The translations under genes were made by a program, and so were the position numbers. The notes beneath the pieces were generated by a model that saw only the letters and a program-made list of their open reading frames with translations, was not told the origin of the DNA and ran no database searches. From Methylobacterium sp. J-048 (lineage in GTDB: Bacteria; Pseudomonadota; Alphaproteobacteria; Rhizobiales; Beijerinckiaceae): a stretch of DNA of 64,000 bases. Positions 44,395 to 53,252 of this stretch are shown here, one piece after another. The DNA lies in contig NZ_JAKSYL010000198.1 of NCBI RefSeq assembly GCF_022829515.1, positions 1-64,000 on the forward strand, given 5' to 3'. Each line of letters starts with the position of its first letter. Position 1 is the stretch's first letter.

Positions 44395-45497
44395 GTGCGC
44401 GTGCGGTTCTGCTCCTCGCCGCCTGCGCGGCGGTTCTCGGCGGCTGCGGCGGCCACGGCGACGAGCCCAAGGATCCAGCCGCCGCGGCCGTGCCCGTGCG
44501 TCCGGTCCTCACCGAGGTTGCCGTGCCGACCGATTCCATTACGTTCGGCCCCTTCGCCGGCACGATCGAGCCGCGCTACCAGTCGCAGCTCGGCTTCCAG
44601 ATTCCCGGTCGCATGGTGGCGCGCGACGTGACCGTCGGGGACATCGTCAAGAAGGGGCAGCGGCTGGCCGCCCTGGATACCGTGGTCACGCGGTTCGACT
44701 TGACCCGAGCGGAAGCCGACCTCGCCGATGCCCGCGCGCAGGCCGAGAATGCCGAGGCCGCCGAGGCGCGCGCCCGGCGTCTCATGGCGGGCAACAACGT
44801 CTCGCAGGCGACCCTCGATCAGGCCGTGGCCAAACGTGACACGGCCCGGGCGCGGCTCGATCAGGCCGCGGCGAGCCTGCAGAAGGCCCGCGACCAGATG
44901 GGCTACACGGAACTCAAGGCCGAGTTCGACGGCGTCGTCACCCAGCGCCTCGCCGAGATCGGGCAGGTGCTGAGCGCCGGACAGGGCGTCGTCACCGTCG
45001 CCCGGCCGGAAATCCGCGAAGCGGTCGTCGACATCCCGGAGCAATATGTCGGCGCGCTGCCGGCGGATGGCGTGTTCGCGGTATCGCTGCAGAGCGCACC
45101 GGAGCTGACCGCCCGCGGCCGCGTCCGCGAGATCGCCCCGCTGGCCGAGGCCGGGACGCGGTCCCGGCGCATCCGCATCACGCTCGATGATCCCGGGCCG
45201 GCCTTCCGCCTCGGTGCGACGATCGACGTCTCGCTCTCGCGCCAAGTGCCGCGCCGCTTCCTCCTGCCCGCCGCCGCGCTGCTGGACGACGGGCCGCGCC
45301 GGGCGGTCTGGGTCGTCGGTGCGGACGGCAAGTCGGTGACACGCCGCACTGTGACGCCGGCCTCCATGCCGGAAGCCGGGGAGGGCGGTCGGGTCGCCAT
45401 CAGCGACGGTCTCGCACCGGGCGAGCGGATCGTGGTCGCGGGCGTCCACACCCTGCGCGAAGGCCAGGCCGTGCGCCTGACCGACGACGCCCGTTGA
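44391..45497 (+). CDS. RND efflux periplasmic adaptor subunit (second, lipoprotein)
   Basis: Second membrane-fusion protein, 368 residues. The signal peptide ends in the lipobox LGGC (AVLLLAACAAVLGGCGGHG), so unlike the first adaptor it should be lipid-anchored. Lipoyl halves are GFQIPGRMVARDVTVGDIVK and LKAEFDGVVTQRLAEIGQVL, with a helical hairpin between. It is coupled to the first adaptor by ATGA overlap; the pump gene follows after 22 bases. Confidence 0.88.
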   Translation: MSARAVLLLAACAAVLGGCGGHGDEPKDPAAAAVPVRPVLTEVAVPTDSITFGPFAGTIEPRYQSQLGFQIPGRMVARDVTVGDIVKKGQRLAALDTVVTRFDLTRAEADLADARAQAENAEAAEARARRLMAGNNVSQATLDQAVAKRDTARARLDQAAASLQKARDQMGYTELKAEFDGVVTQRLAEIGQVLSAGQGVVTVARPEIREAVVDIPEQYVGALPADGVFAVSLQSAPELTARGRVREIAPLAEAGTRSRRIRITLDDPGPAFRLGATIDVSLSRQVPRRFLLPAAALLDDGPRRAVWVVGADGKSVTRRTVTPASMPEAGEGGRVAISDGLAPGERIVVAGVHTLREGQAVRLTDDAR

Positions 45498-45519
45498 GCC
45501 GGTCGGACGAGGGTTTCCC

Positions 45520-48500
45520 GTGAAGGATTTCAATCTCTCCGACTGGGCGCTCGGGCATCGCTCGTTCGTCTGGTTCCTGATGGCGGTCTCGCTCGTCGCG
45601 GGCGTGATGGCCTATAGCCGCCTCGGCCGCGAGGAAGACCCGCCGTTCACGATCAAGACCATGGTCGTGCAGACGACGTGGCCGGGCGCCACGATCAAGG
45701 ACACGATCGATCAGGTCACCGACCGGATCGAGAAGGAGCTGCAGCAGCTCAACGGCCTGGATTACGTCCGCAGCTACACCACGCCGGGCTCGTCCACCGT
45801 GTTCGTGCAGTTCCGCGATACGCTGAAGAAGTCCGAGGTTCAGCCGGCCTTCTACCAGGTCCGCAAGCGGCTCGGCGACATCAAGGGCCAGTTCCCGGAC
45901 GGCGTGCAGGGCCCGTTCTTCAACGACGAGTTCGGCGACGTCTACGGCAACATCTACGCGTTCACCGCCGACGGCCTGACCTACCGGCAGTTGCGCGACT
46001 ACGTCGAAAGCATCCGCACCGAGGTCCTGCGGGTGCCCGACATCGGCAAGACCCAGCTGATCGGGACCCAGGCCGAGACGATCTTTCTCGATTTCTCCAC
46101 CCGAAAACTCGCCGGCTACGGCATCGATTTCCAGGCGCTGATCAAGGCGCTGCAAGCCCAGAACGCCGTCTCGGCCTCCGGCGTGGTGCAGGCCGGGCCG
46201 GAGCGCGTCTCGCTGCGGGTCAGTGGCTCTTTCACCTCGGAAGCCTCGCTCCAGGACGTGAACCTGCGGGTCAACGATCGCTTCTTCCGGCTCGCCGACA
46301 TCGCCGACATCAGCCGCGGCTACGAGGATCCGCCCGCGCCGATGTTCCGGGTCAACGGCGAACCGGCGATCGGCCTCGCCATCGCCATGCGGCCCGGCGC
46401 CAACCTGCTGCATTTCGGCGAGGCCCTGAAGGCGCAGATGCGGCGGATCGAGGCGACGCTGCCGGTGGGCGTGGGCGTCCACCTGATCTCGGACCAGCCC
46501 AAGCAGGTCGAGCACGCGGTCGGCGGCTTCACCGAGGCGCTGGTCGAGGCCGTCGTGATCGTGCTCGCCGTCAGCTTCGTCAGCCTCGGCGTCCGGGCCG
46601 GGCTGGTGGTCTCGGTCTCGATCCCCCTCGTGCTGGCGATCGTCTTCGTCGTGATGCAGATGATGGACGTGACGCTGCAGCGCATCTCGCTCGGCGCGCT
46701 GATCATCGCGCTGGGCCTCCTGGTCGACGACGCCATGATCACGGTCGAGATGATGGTTGCCCGGCTGGAACAGGGCGATACGCTGCGCAAGGCCGCGACC
46801 TTCGCCTACACATCGACGGCGTTCCCAATGCTGACCGGCACCCTGGTAACGGTGGCGGGCTTCCTGCCGATCGGCTTCAACGGCTCGGGGGCGGGCGAGT
46901 ACACCTACTCGCTGTTCGTGGTGCTGGCCGCCGCGTTGCTGGTCTCCTGGGTGGTGGCCGTGCTGTTCGCGCCCTTGATCGGCGTCACGCTGCTGCCGAA
47001 GACCGTGAAGCACCATGCCGAGAAGCGTGGGTTCCTCACCCGGCTGTTCCTGGCGGTGCTCAGGCTCGCCATGGCCTGGCGCTGGACCACGGTCGTCCTG
47101 TGCCTGGCTCTGATGGCGGTGGCGATCGTCGGGATGGGCCACGTCCAGCAGCAGTTCTTCCCGTCCTCGGACCGCTCCGAGGTTCTGGTCGACCTGACGC
47201 TGCCGCAGAACGCCACCATCGCCGAGACCAAGGCGCAGATGGACCGGTTCGAGGCGAAGCTGAAGGACGATCCGGACGTGACCGGCTGGTCGTCCTATGT
47301 CGGACAGGGGGCGGTGCGCTTCTACCTGCCCCTCGATCAGCAGCTCTCCAACGCCTTCTACGGGCAGATCGTGGTCGTCACGAAGTCCCTTGAGATCCGC
47401 GACCAGGTCATGGCGCGGCTCCAGGCGATCGGCCGGCGCGACTTCGTCGGCACCGACGTGCTGATCCAGCCCCTGAGCCTCGGGCCGCCGGTGGGCCGGC
47501 CGGTCCAGTACCGGCTCAGCGGGGCGAACATGGAAACCGTGCGCCGCCTTGCCCTCGACCTCGCCAATGTGGTCGCCACCGACCGGCGCCTCGACGTGCC
47601 GACCTTCGACTGGAACGAGCCCGGCAAGGTCCTGCGGGTCGAGATCCTCCAGGACAAGGCGCGCCAGCTCGGCGTGACCAGCCAGGACATCGCCGGCATC
47701 CTCAACGGCATCGAGGGCGGCCAGGCGATCACGCAGGTGCGGGACTCGATCTATCTGGTTAACGTCGTCGGGCGGGCGCGGGCGGCCGAGCGTTCGTCGC
47801 TCGACACACTGCAATCCCTGCAGGTCGGCCTCGCCAACGGCTCGGTGGTGCCGCTGCTGTCCTTCGCGCGGATCGGCTACGACCTTGAGCAGCCGATCGT
47901 CTGGCGGCGCAACCGGCTGGCGACCGTGACGGTGCGCGCCACGATCCGCGACACCACGCAGCCGGCCACCATCGTGACGGCCCTGCAACCCGGGATCGAC
48001 GCCTACGCGAAGGCCTTGCCCGAGGGCTACACCCTGGAAACCGGCGGCGCCGTCGAGGAATCGGCCAAGGGTCAGGGCCCGATCGCGGCGGTTGTCCCGG
48101 TGATGCTGCTCACGATGGCGCTGCTGCTGATGGTCCAGCTTCAAAGCGTCGGCCGGATGCTGCTGGTCTTCACCGTGGCGCCCCTCGGGCTGATCGGCGT
48201 CGTGCCGGCGCTGCTGCTGTTCGACAAGCCGATGGGCTTCGTGGCGATCCTCGGCATCCTGGCGCTGATCGGCATCATCATCCGCAACGCCGTGATTCTG
48301 GTGAGCCAGATCGAGGAGTTCCGGGCCGAGGGGATGGCGCCCTGGGACGCCGTCTACGAGGCGACGCACCACCGGATGCGGCCGATCCTGCTCACCGCCG
48401 CCGCGGCCAGCCTGGGCCTGATCCCGATCGCCCGGGAGGTGTTCTGGGGACCGATGGCCTTCGCGATGATCGGCGGCATCCTGGCCGCGACGTTCCTGAC

Positions 48501-48585
48501 GCTGCTGTTCCTGCCCGCGCTCTATGTCGGCTGCTACCGCATCAGGCCGGAGAGCCGCGACCCGGTTCCGGCGCAGGGCGCCTGA
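45520..48585 (+). CDS. RND-family efflux transporter (AcrB/MexB superfamily)
   Basis: 1021-residue inner-membrane proton-driven pump. It begins DWALGHRSFVWFLMAVSLVA, has the large periplasmic loops of the HAE family (REEDPPFTIKTMVVQTTWPG, GATIKDTIDQVTDRIEKELQ), and the conserved helix-4 region SLGALIIALGLLVDDAMITV containing the Asp-Asp proton-relay pair. The C-terminal half ends FLTLLFLPALYVGCYRI. No outer-membrane factor gene lies in the operon, so it must borrow one. GTG 45520 is the start, with GACGAGGG upstream. Confidence 0.92.
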   Translation: MKDFNLSDWALGHRSFVWFLMAVSLVAGVMAYSRLGREEDPPFTIKTMVVQTTWPGATIKDTIDQVTDRIEKELQQLNGLDYVRSYTTPGSSTVFVQFRDTLKKSEVQPAFYQVRKRLGDIKGQFPDGVQGPFFNDEFGDVYGNIYAFTADGLTYRQLRDYVESIRTEVLRVPDIGKTQLIGTQAETIFLDFSTRKLAGYGIDFQALIKALQAQNAVSASGVVQAGPERVSLRVSGSFTSEASLQDVNLRVNDRFFRLADIADISRGYEDPPAPMFRVNGEPAIGLAIAMRPGANLLHFGEALKAQMRRIEATLPVGVGVHLISDQPKQVEHAVGGFTEALVEAVVIVLAVSFVSLGVRAGLVVSVSIPLVLAIVFVVMQMMDVTLQRISLGALIIALGLLVDDAMITVEMMVARLEQGDTLRKAATFAYTSTAFPMLTGTLVTVAGFLPIGFNGSGAGEYTYSLFVVLAAALLVSWVVAVLFAPLIGVTLLPKTVKHHAEKRGFLTRLFLAVLRLAMAWRWTTVVLCLALMAVAIVGMGHVQQQFFPSSDRSEVLVDLTLPQNATIAETKAQMDRFEAKLKDDPDVTGWSSYVGQGAVRFYLPLDQQLSNAFYGQIVVVTKSLEIRDQVMARLQAIGRRDFVGTDVLIQPLSLGPPVGRPVQYRLSGANMETVRRLALDLANVVATDRRLDVPTFDWNEPGKVLRVEILQDKARQLGVTSQDIAGILNGIEGGQAITQVRDSIYLVNVVGRARAAERSSLDTLQSLQVGLANGSVVPLLSFARIGYDLEQPIVWRRNRLATVTVRATIRDTTQPATIVTALQPGIDAYAKALPEGYTLETGGAVEESAKGQGPIAAVVPVMLLTMALLLMVQLQSVGRMLLVFTVAPLGLIGVVPALLLFDKPMGFVAILGILALIGIIIRNAVILVSQIEEFRAEGMAPWDAVYEATHHRMRPILLTAAAASLGLIPIAREVFWGPMAFAMIGGILAATFLTLLFLPALYVGCYRIRPESRDPVPAQGA

Positions 48586-48603
48586 GGAACCGGCCACACG
48601 GAT

Positions 48604-48671
48604 CGCAGCGTGGCCCCACGCTGCGGTGAGCGGTCGGCCCGCCCCTCCGCCCCCTCAGGGCGGGCCGACCG
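48604..48671 (+). terminator. Two consecutive hairpins after the RND operon
   Basis: First hairpin 48604-48625: cgcagcgtgg and ccacgctgcg around CC. Second 48631-48671: cggtcggcccgccc and gggcgggccgaccg, a perfect 14-base stem. Both lie within 90 bases of the pump stop. No T-tract follows. Confidence 0.75.
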
Positions 48672-48753
48672 TAAGACGTTTCGCGGCGGGCCGGCGGAAA
48701 CCCCGGACTGTTTCCGCGCGTAAGCGGGACGTGATCCGAGGAATCCCGCCCGC

Positions 48754-48975
48754 ATGAACGCCTTCATCGCCGTCGTCCTGGTCTGCGCCAACGGTCTCGC
48801 CCAGGAGGCCTGCACCGATGCCGAGGCGCTGGAGGTGCGAAAAGTCCGCGTCGCCAACGAGCTCGGCTGCGCCACCGGCTGGCAGGAAATCATCGCCCGC
48901 ACCGAGCGGCGCGAGGAGATCGGCAAGTCGGCCTACCTGAAGACCGAGTGCCGCCGGGTGAAGGAGCCGCAGTGA
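48754..48975 (+). CDS. Small exported hypothetical protein
   Basis: 73 residues beginning with a likely signal peptide (MNAFIAVVLVCANGLAQEAC); the mature part has four Cys in total counted with the leader (CANG, EACT, LGCATG, TECRR), suggesting a disulfide-stabilised periplasmic peptide. No family recognised. It ends 20 bases before the convergent phhB gene. Confidence 0.55.
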   Translation: MNAFIAVVLVCANGLAQEACTDAEALEVRKVRVANELGCATGWQEIIARTERREEIGKSAYLKTECRRVKEPQ

Positions 48976-48995
48976 CCGGGCGCCCCCCGGCGCCG

Positions 48996-49373
48996 CTACT
49001 TGTCATACTTGATGTAGGCGAAGCGCGGATCGGACGGCGTGCCGTCGAGCCCCTGCCCCTCCAGGGCCGGCTGCCAGGAGACGACCTCCTCGATCTTCCG
49101 GGCCAGGGCGAAATCCTTCTCGGTGATGCCCTTGGCCGCGTGGTTCATCAGCCGCACCTCGACCCAGGCATAGGATGCCGTGATGTCGGGATGGTGCCAG
49201 GCGGCCTCGGCGAGGTGGCCGACCGTGTTGATCACCATGAGCGTGCCCTTCCAGCCCGCCGTCTTGTAGGTGCGGCGAATCCAGCCGTCCTCCAGCCGCC
49301 AATCCGGCAGCTCGACCTTGAGCCGCGCCTCCACGGCCGCGTCATCCAGAACCCCTTCGCGCCGTTCGCTCAT
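48996..49373 (-). CDS. phhB: 4a-hydroxytetrahydrobiopterin dehydratase (pterin-4a-carbinolamine dehydratase)
   Basis: 125-residue PCD/DCoH-fold enzyme that dehydrates the carbinolamine left by aromatic-amino-acid hydroxylases or by molybdopterin-linked pterin chemistry. The active-site HHP is in AEAAWHHPDITASYAWVEVR, and the third His in MNHAAKGITEKDFALARKIE. The latter segment usually reads THDxGGLTxxD; here Asp and the second Gly are replaced. A C-terminal extension (EGQGLDGTPSDPRFAYIKYD) exceeds the usual 95-110 residues. ATG 49373 is the start; divergent from the ABC importer. Confidence 0.86.
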   Translation of the reverse strand: MSERREGVLDDAAVEARLKVELPDWRLEDGWIRRTYKTAGWKGTLMVINTVGHLAEAAWHHPDITASYAWVEVRLMNHAAKGITEKDFALARKIEEVVSWQPALEGQGLDGTPSDPRFAYIKYDK

Positions 49374-49568
49374 CCGCCTCGTCCTTCTCGTGTCGTCGTC
49401 GGGGGGCGAGGGTGCCCGCGCCGCCGGCGGCGCGCAAGCGCGCGAGGGCATTCGCCGCGGTGGACGGCGTGCCATGCGAGCCCTATGACCTTTTTCCAAT
49501 GGCGTCAGGACAAGTCCACGCCCAAGTCTGCGCTCTGAAGACCGCACAATACGATGGGAGAAGTTGTG

Positions 49569-50552
49569 ATGCTGTCACGGCGCGCAATGCTCGCCGGCGG
49601 CCTGCTCGGCGGCCTCGGCCTGCGGGCGGCGCGAGCGGACGTGCCGGTGATCCGCCTCGGGAGCCTGCCGTTCGGCACCTCGACCTGGGAAGCGGCGGTG
49701 ATCAAGGCCCGCGGCCTCGATACCGCCAACGGCTTCCAGCTCGACGCGGTCAAGCTCGCCGGCAACGACGCGGCGCGGATCAGCTTCATCGGCAGTCAGG
49801 TCGACACGATCATCGGCGACCTGCTCTGGGCGGCGCGGCTGGGCAATGACGGCCAGGCCGTGCGCTTCATCCCGTACTCGACCTCGGAGGGCGCCGTGAT
49901 GGTGCCAGCGGACAGCCCGATCAAGAGCCTGAAGGACCTCGACGGCAAGCGCTTCGGCGTCGCCGGGGGGCCGCTCGACAAGAACTGGTTGCTCCTGCGG
50001 GCCCAAGCCAAGGACGCCGCCGGGATCGACTTGGAGCACGCCGCCGAGATCGCCTACGGCGCGCCGCCGCTGATCACCCTGAAACTAGAGCAGGGCGCCC
50101 TCGACGCGGCGCTGACCTACTGGACCTATTGCGCGCGGCTCGAGGCCAAGGGCTTCCGCCGGCTGGTGGGTGCCGAGGACATCATGCACGCACTCGGCGT
50201 CGCCGGTGACGTCTCCCTGATCGGCTACCTGTTCCAGGACGCCATCGTGAAGGAGAAGCCCGAGGCGGTGGCCGGTTTCGCGCGGGCATCGCGCGCTGCC
50301 AAGGAGATGCTGGCCGCCGATCCCAGTACCTGGGAGGTCGTGCGCCCGCTGATGGCCGCCGAGAACGATGCGACCTTCGAGGCGCTCAAGCGCGATTTCC
50401 TGGCCGGCATCCCGCGCCGCTCGGTTGCGGCGGAGCGCACCGATGCCGAGACGCTCTACGCCGTGATGTCCCGCCTCGGCGGCACCCGGCTGGTGGGCAA
50501 GGGCGATGGTCTGCCGCCGGACCTCTACTACGACAGCGGCCGCAATGGCTGA
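49569..50552 (+). CDS. ABC transporter substrate-binding protein (NitT/TauT type)
   Basis: 327 residues with a Tat-like signal peptide (SRRAMLAGGLLGGLGLRAAR). The mature part follows the NMT1/SsuA-like pattern of family 15/16 binding proteins (VIRLGSLPFGTSTWEAAVIK, GVAGGPLDKNWLLLRAQAKD). Substrate cannot be told from sequence; relatives bind taurine, sulfonates, nitrate or thiamine precursors. ATG 49569 follows GGGAGA at 49556-49561; GTG/ATG at 49554 is rejected. First of three importer genes. Confidence 0.82.
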   Translation: MLSRRAMLAGGLLGGLGLRAARADVPVIRLGSLPFGTSTWEAAVIKARGLDTANGFQLDAVKLAGNDAARISFIGSQVDTIIGDLLWAARLGNDGQAVRFIPYSTSEGAVMVPADSPIKSLKDLDGKRFGVAGGPLDKNWLLLRAQAKDAAGIDLEHAAEIAYGAPPLITLKLEQGALDAALTYWTYCARLEAKGFRRLVGAEDIMHALGVAGDVSLIGYLFQDAIVKEKPEAVAGFARASRAAKEMLAADPSTWEVVRPLMAAENDATFEALKRDFLAGIPRRSVAAERTDAETLYAVMSRLGGTRLVGKGDGLPPDLYYDSGRNG

Positions 50553-50603
50553 CCGACCCGTCAGGCTGGCCGCAGCGTCGGGGATCGCGATCGCCGGGAC
50601 CGC

Positions 50604-51341
50604 ATGGGCGCGCTGACCCGTATCGCGTCCCTGGTCGTGCTCATCGCCGCCTGGCAGTTCGCTGCGCTGGAGGCCGGATCGCGCCTGTTGCCGGCTCCGA
50701 TGGCGGTGCTGCGCTTCATCATTCAGGAGGCCGAGCGCGGCGACCTCGCCCACAATGTCGGGATCACGCTGCTGCGGGTGGCGATCTCCTTCGCGGTGGC
50801 GATGGTGCTGGGCATCCTGCTGGGCGTCGCCCTCGGGCGCTCGAAGGCCGCCGACCTGACCGTCGACACGCCGCTCCTCGTCCTGCTCAACACGCCGGCC
50901 CTGGTGATCACCGTGCTGGCCTATGTCTGGGTCGGGCTGACCGAGACCGCCGCGATCCTGGCCGTAATCCTCAACAAGCTGCCGAACGTCGCGGTGATCG
51001 TGCGTGAGGGCGCGCGCAACCTCGATCCCGGCCTCGACGAGATGGCCCGCGCCTACCGGTTCGACCGCCGCACCTGGGTGCTGGACGTGCTGGTGCCGCA
51101 GCTCCAGCCCTACGTCGTCACGGCCGCGCGCTCCGGCCTCTCGCTCGCCTGGAAGATCGTGCTGGTGGTCGAGCTGCTGGGGCGGCCCGACGGGGTCGGC
51201 TTCGCGATCAATTACTACTTCGTGCAGAGCACCGACGTGGCCGCAATCATCGGCTACAGCCTCGTGTTCATGGCCGTGATGATCGGCATCGATGTTCTCC
51301 TCCTGCAGCGGCTCGAAGCCCATGTCCGCCGCTGGCGCTGA
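50604..51341 (+). CDS. ABC transporter permease (NitT/TauT type)
   Basis: 245-residue inner-membrane permease of the SsuC/TauC family with five to six helices (RIASLVVLIAAWQFAALEAG at the N-terminus). The EAA-like cytoplasmic loop that contacts the ATPase reads REGARNLDPGLDEMARAYRF. ATG 50604 is preceded by CCGGGACC. Its last 20 bases overlap the ATPase gene. Confidence 0.86.
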   Translation: MGALTRIASLVVLIAAWQFAALEAGSRLLPAPMAVLRFIIQEAERGDLAHNVGITLLRVAISFAVAMVLGILLGVALGRSKAADLTVDTPLLVLLNTPALVITVLAYVWVGLTETAAILAVILNKLPNVAVIVREGARNLDPGLDEMARAYRFDRRTWVLDVLVPQLQPYVVTAARSGLSLAWKIVLVVELLGRPDGVGFAINYYFVQSTDVAAIIGYSLVFMAVMIGIDVLLLQRLEAHVRRWR

Positions 51342-52056
51342 ACCCGTCCTTCAGGTCGCGATCGCCGCGAAGGTCTATCGATCCAAGGGCGCCGAGCCGG
51401 TGGAGGCGGTCCGGAACCTGGCCTTCGGCGTCGGCTCAGGCGAGATCGTCTGCCTGATCGGGCCGTCCGGCGCCGGAAAGACCACCACGTTACGCATCCT
51501 GCTCGGGCTCGACACCGATTTCGAGGGCCGAGTCTCCGGAGCCGGCCAGGCCGGCATGGTGTTCCAGGAGCCGCGGCTGCTGCCCTGGCGCAGCGTCGAG
51601 CACAATGTCCGGCTGGGGCTGCTGCGGGCACGGCGCGGGCGCGACCTCGACGGCCTGTTCGCCCAGCTCGGCCTCACGCCCTGGCGCGGCAGCTACCCGA
51701 AGGCCTTGTCGCTCGGCATGCAGCGGCGGGTGGCCCTCGCCCGGGCGCTCGCCGACGATCCCCGCGTTCTGGTGCTCGACGAGCCGTTCGTGTCCCTGGA
51801 CGATGCCGCCGCCGCCGAGCTGCGCGGGCTGGTGGTCGACACGGTGGAGTCCGCCCGGATGAGTGTCCTGATGGTGACCCACAACGTCGCCGAGGCGATC
51901 GGGATCGCCGACCGGCTGTTGCTGGTCTCGAAGCGGCCCGCGACCCTCATGGCGAATGTGACCCTCGACCGCCCACGCGGGCAGCGCGACCGTGCCTGGG
52001 CCGAGGCGACCCGGGCGACGCTGGCGGCGCAGCATCCCGGGATCATCGCAGAATAG
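51322..52056 (+). CDS. ABC transporter ATP-binding protein with altered signature
   Basis: 244-residue ATPase of the importer. Walker A is CLIGPSGAGKTTTLRILLG, Walker B LADDPRVLVLDEPFVSLDD, the Q-loop MVFQEPRLLPWRSVEHNVRL and the switch His in VLMVTHNVAEAIGIAD. The signature normally read LSGGMQQRV is here LSLGMQRRVALARALADDP, with the first Gly of LSGGQ replaced by Leu. The preferred ATG 51322 lies 20 bases inside the permease gene. Confidence 0.87.
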   Translation: MSAAGAEPVLQVAIAAKVYRSKGAEPVEAVRNLAFGVGSGEIVCLIGPSGAGKTTTLRILLGLDTDFEGRVSGAGQAGMVFQEPRLLPWRSVEHNVRLGLLRARRGRDLDGLFAQLGLTPWRGSYPKALSLGMQRRVALARALADDPRVLVLDEPFVSLDDAAAAELRGLVVDTVESARMSVLMVTHNVAEAIGIADRLLLVSKRPATLMANVTLDRPRGQRDRAWAEATRATLAAQHPGIIAE

Positions 52057-52152
52057 AGCTATCTCGACGGCGCCGGTTTCGCCGCTGCGCATATTTGGTC
52101 GACTTGGCTTCGATTGGCGACGCTTCGGCGTTCCAGCGCGGTCACGATCGAT

Positions 52153-52500
52153 TCAGTTATCGGACCGGGAATGTTCGTTCGCTTCCCGGTCCGGGTCCCG
52201 TTCCTCTGTGCGAGAGACGAACTGCCCTCTCTCCCGCAACCATTGCGCCGAACGCCTGAGGACGCGGCTTAGCCGGGACTGATGCTCAACCTTCAAGACA
52301 AGTGCCGCAGCGTAAAGAATGTGCGGTGTCAGCGACGCTCCCAATTGATCGTAGTAGGAACGAATCTCCGGTGGAGCGACATCGTATAGCTGCGACCGGC
52401 CCTCATAATTTAGCTCATACAGCATCCGCCCCAAGTTTTCCTTTGGATGGCTCTCCCAAGCAGCGATCTTGGCTTGTAGATCTGGGCCGATGGCGTTCAA
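52153..52500 (-). CDS. Hypothetical protein, possible remnant
   Basis: 115 residues with no ATG; it would start at TTG 52500 just after an in-frame stop, so it may be truncated. Composition is charged and helical (QAKIAAWESHPKENLGRMLY, YYDQLGASLTPHILYAAALV). No family recognised. The codon use is more AT-rich than the neighbours, in line with an acquired or decaying segment. Confidence 0.4.
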   Translation of the reverse strand: MNAIGPDLQAKIAAWESHPKENLGRMLYELNYEGRSQLYDVAPPEIRSYYDQLGASLTPHILYAAALVLKVEHQSRLSRVLRRSAQWLRERGQFVSRTEERDPDREANEHSRSDN

Positions 52501-52747
52501 TGCAGGATGTTAGCTCACTGGATCGAGGCGTGAACCGCCTTCTGACTGCCGTGAATGTCATTATATCGGTTGGTCTATATCTGTAATCAAAATATTTCGT
52601 GATTGATTAAGCTCGATGCAGGCCCTTTTTCGGTGCGGCAACGGTTATTTCAAGATTCATCTTTGGATATTGTATTCAAAATAAATTGTTAGGTAATTAT
52701 CCGCGTTGCCGTGTTGTCTGTTGCTGGTGTTCAACGCGCAGAAGCCG
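52501..52747. other. AT-rich intergenic stretch
   Basis: About 250 bases with GC far below the window average, containing T/A runs (around 52556-52700). It holds no recognisable gene, repeat or RNA. It continues the lower-GC segment that begins near 52080. Confidence 0.6.
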
Positions 52748-53245
52748 CTACGCCTCGTGCTCGGGAAGCGAGACATAGATCAGCACGCCCAGCACCGTCA
52801 TGGCGAAGCGGAACGCCGAATCCTGGCCGTTCCACGTCTTCGACATCCACATCCCGAACCATTCTCCGCCGATCCCGAGGAACCCGGCCTGCCAGACCAC
52901 GAACCCGGCGCTCAGGCCGGCGATCGCCCAGATCTTGCCTCGGGCGAAGCGCGCAGCCGGTGCCGTGAGACCGCGCAGCATCCAGGCGACGCCGAGCCAC
53001 AGCAGGAGCGCGGTCAGTGCCTCGCCGGTGACGATCAGCACGAAGGCCGCGCGCTGCAGCGCCGGTTCGGTGATCGAGCGGTCGGTGATCCCGGACTCGG
53101 CCGGGACCGTATCCATCGACAGGACGTGCTGCACCATCCCGAAATTGATCGCCGGGTCGACGACGTTCCCGAACACCACCAGCGTGCAGGTCAGTGCGAG
53201 CGCGGCAACGAGCAGGATTTTGGACAAGCGAACCGCGATGATCAC
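52748..53245 (-). CDS. DUF2165 family membrane protein
   Basis: 165 residues with four hydrophobic spans (KILLVAALALTCTLVVFGNV, FVLIVTGEALTALLLWLGVA, IWAIAGLSAGFVVWQAGFLG, FRFAMTVLGVLIYVSLPEHE). This four-helix pattern with VDPAINFGMVQHVLSMDT after helix one matches DUF2165, a family of unknown role. GTG 53245 is the start, seven bases after the stop of the upstream exported-protein gene, so the two are probably co-transcribed. Confidence 0.85.
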   Translation of the reverse strand: MIIAVRLSKILLVAALALTCTLVVFGNVVDPAINFGMVQHVLSMDTVPAESGITDRSITEPALQRAAFVLIVTGEALTALLLWLGVAWMLRGLTAPAARFARGKIWAIAGLSAGFVVWQAGFLGIGGEWFGMWMSKTWNGQDSAFRFAMTVLGVLIYVSLPEHEA

Positions 53246-53252
53246 GGGGCGG

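Noticed and set aside
45400..48597. Leftward open frame of over 1000 codons opposite the RND pump
   Set aside because: It is the mirror of a clear RND gene in a high-GC genome, is full of Arg, Asp, His and Gly typical of antisense frames, and shows no domain.
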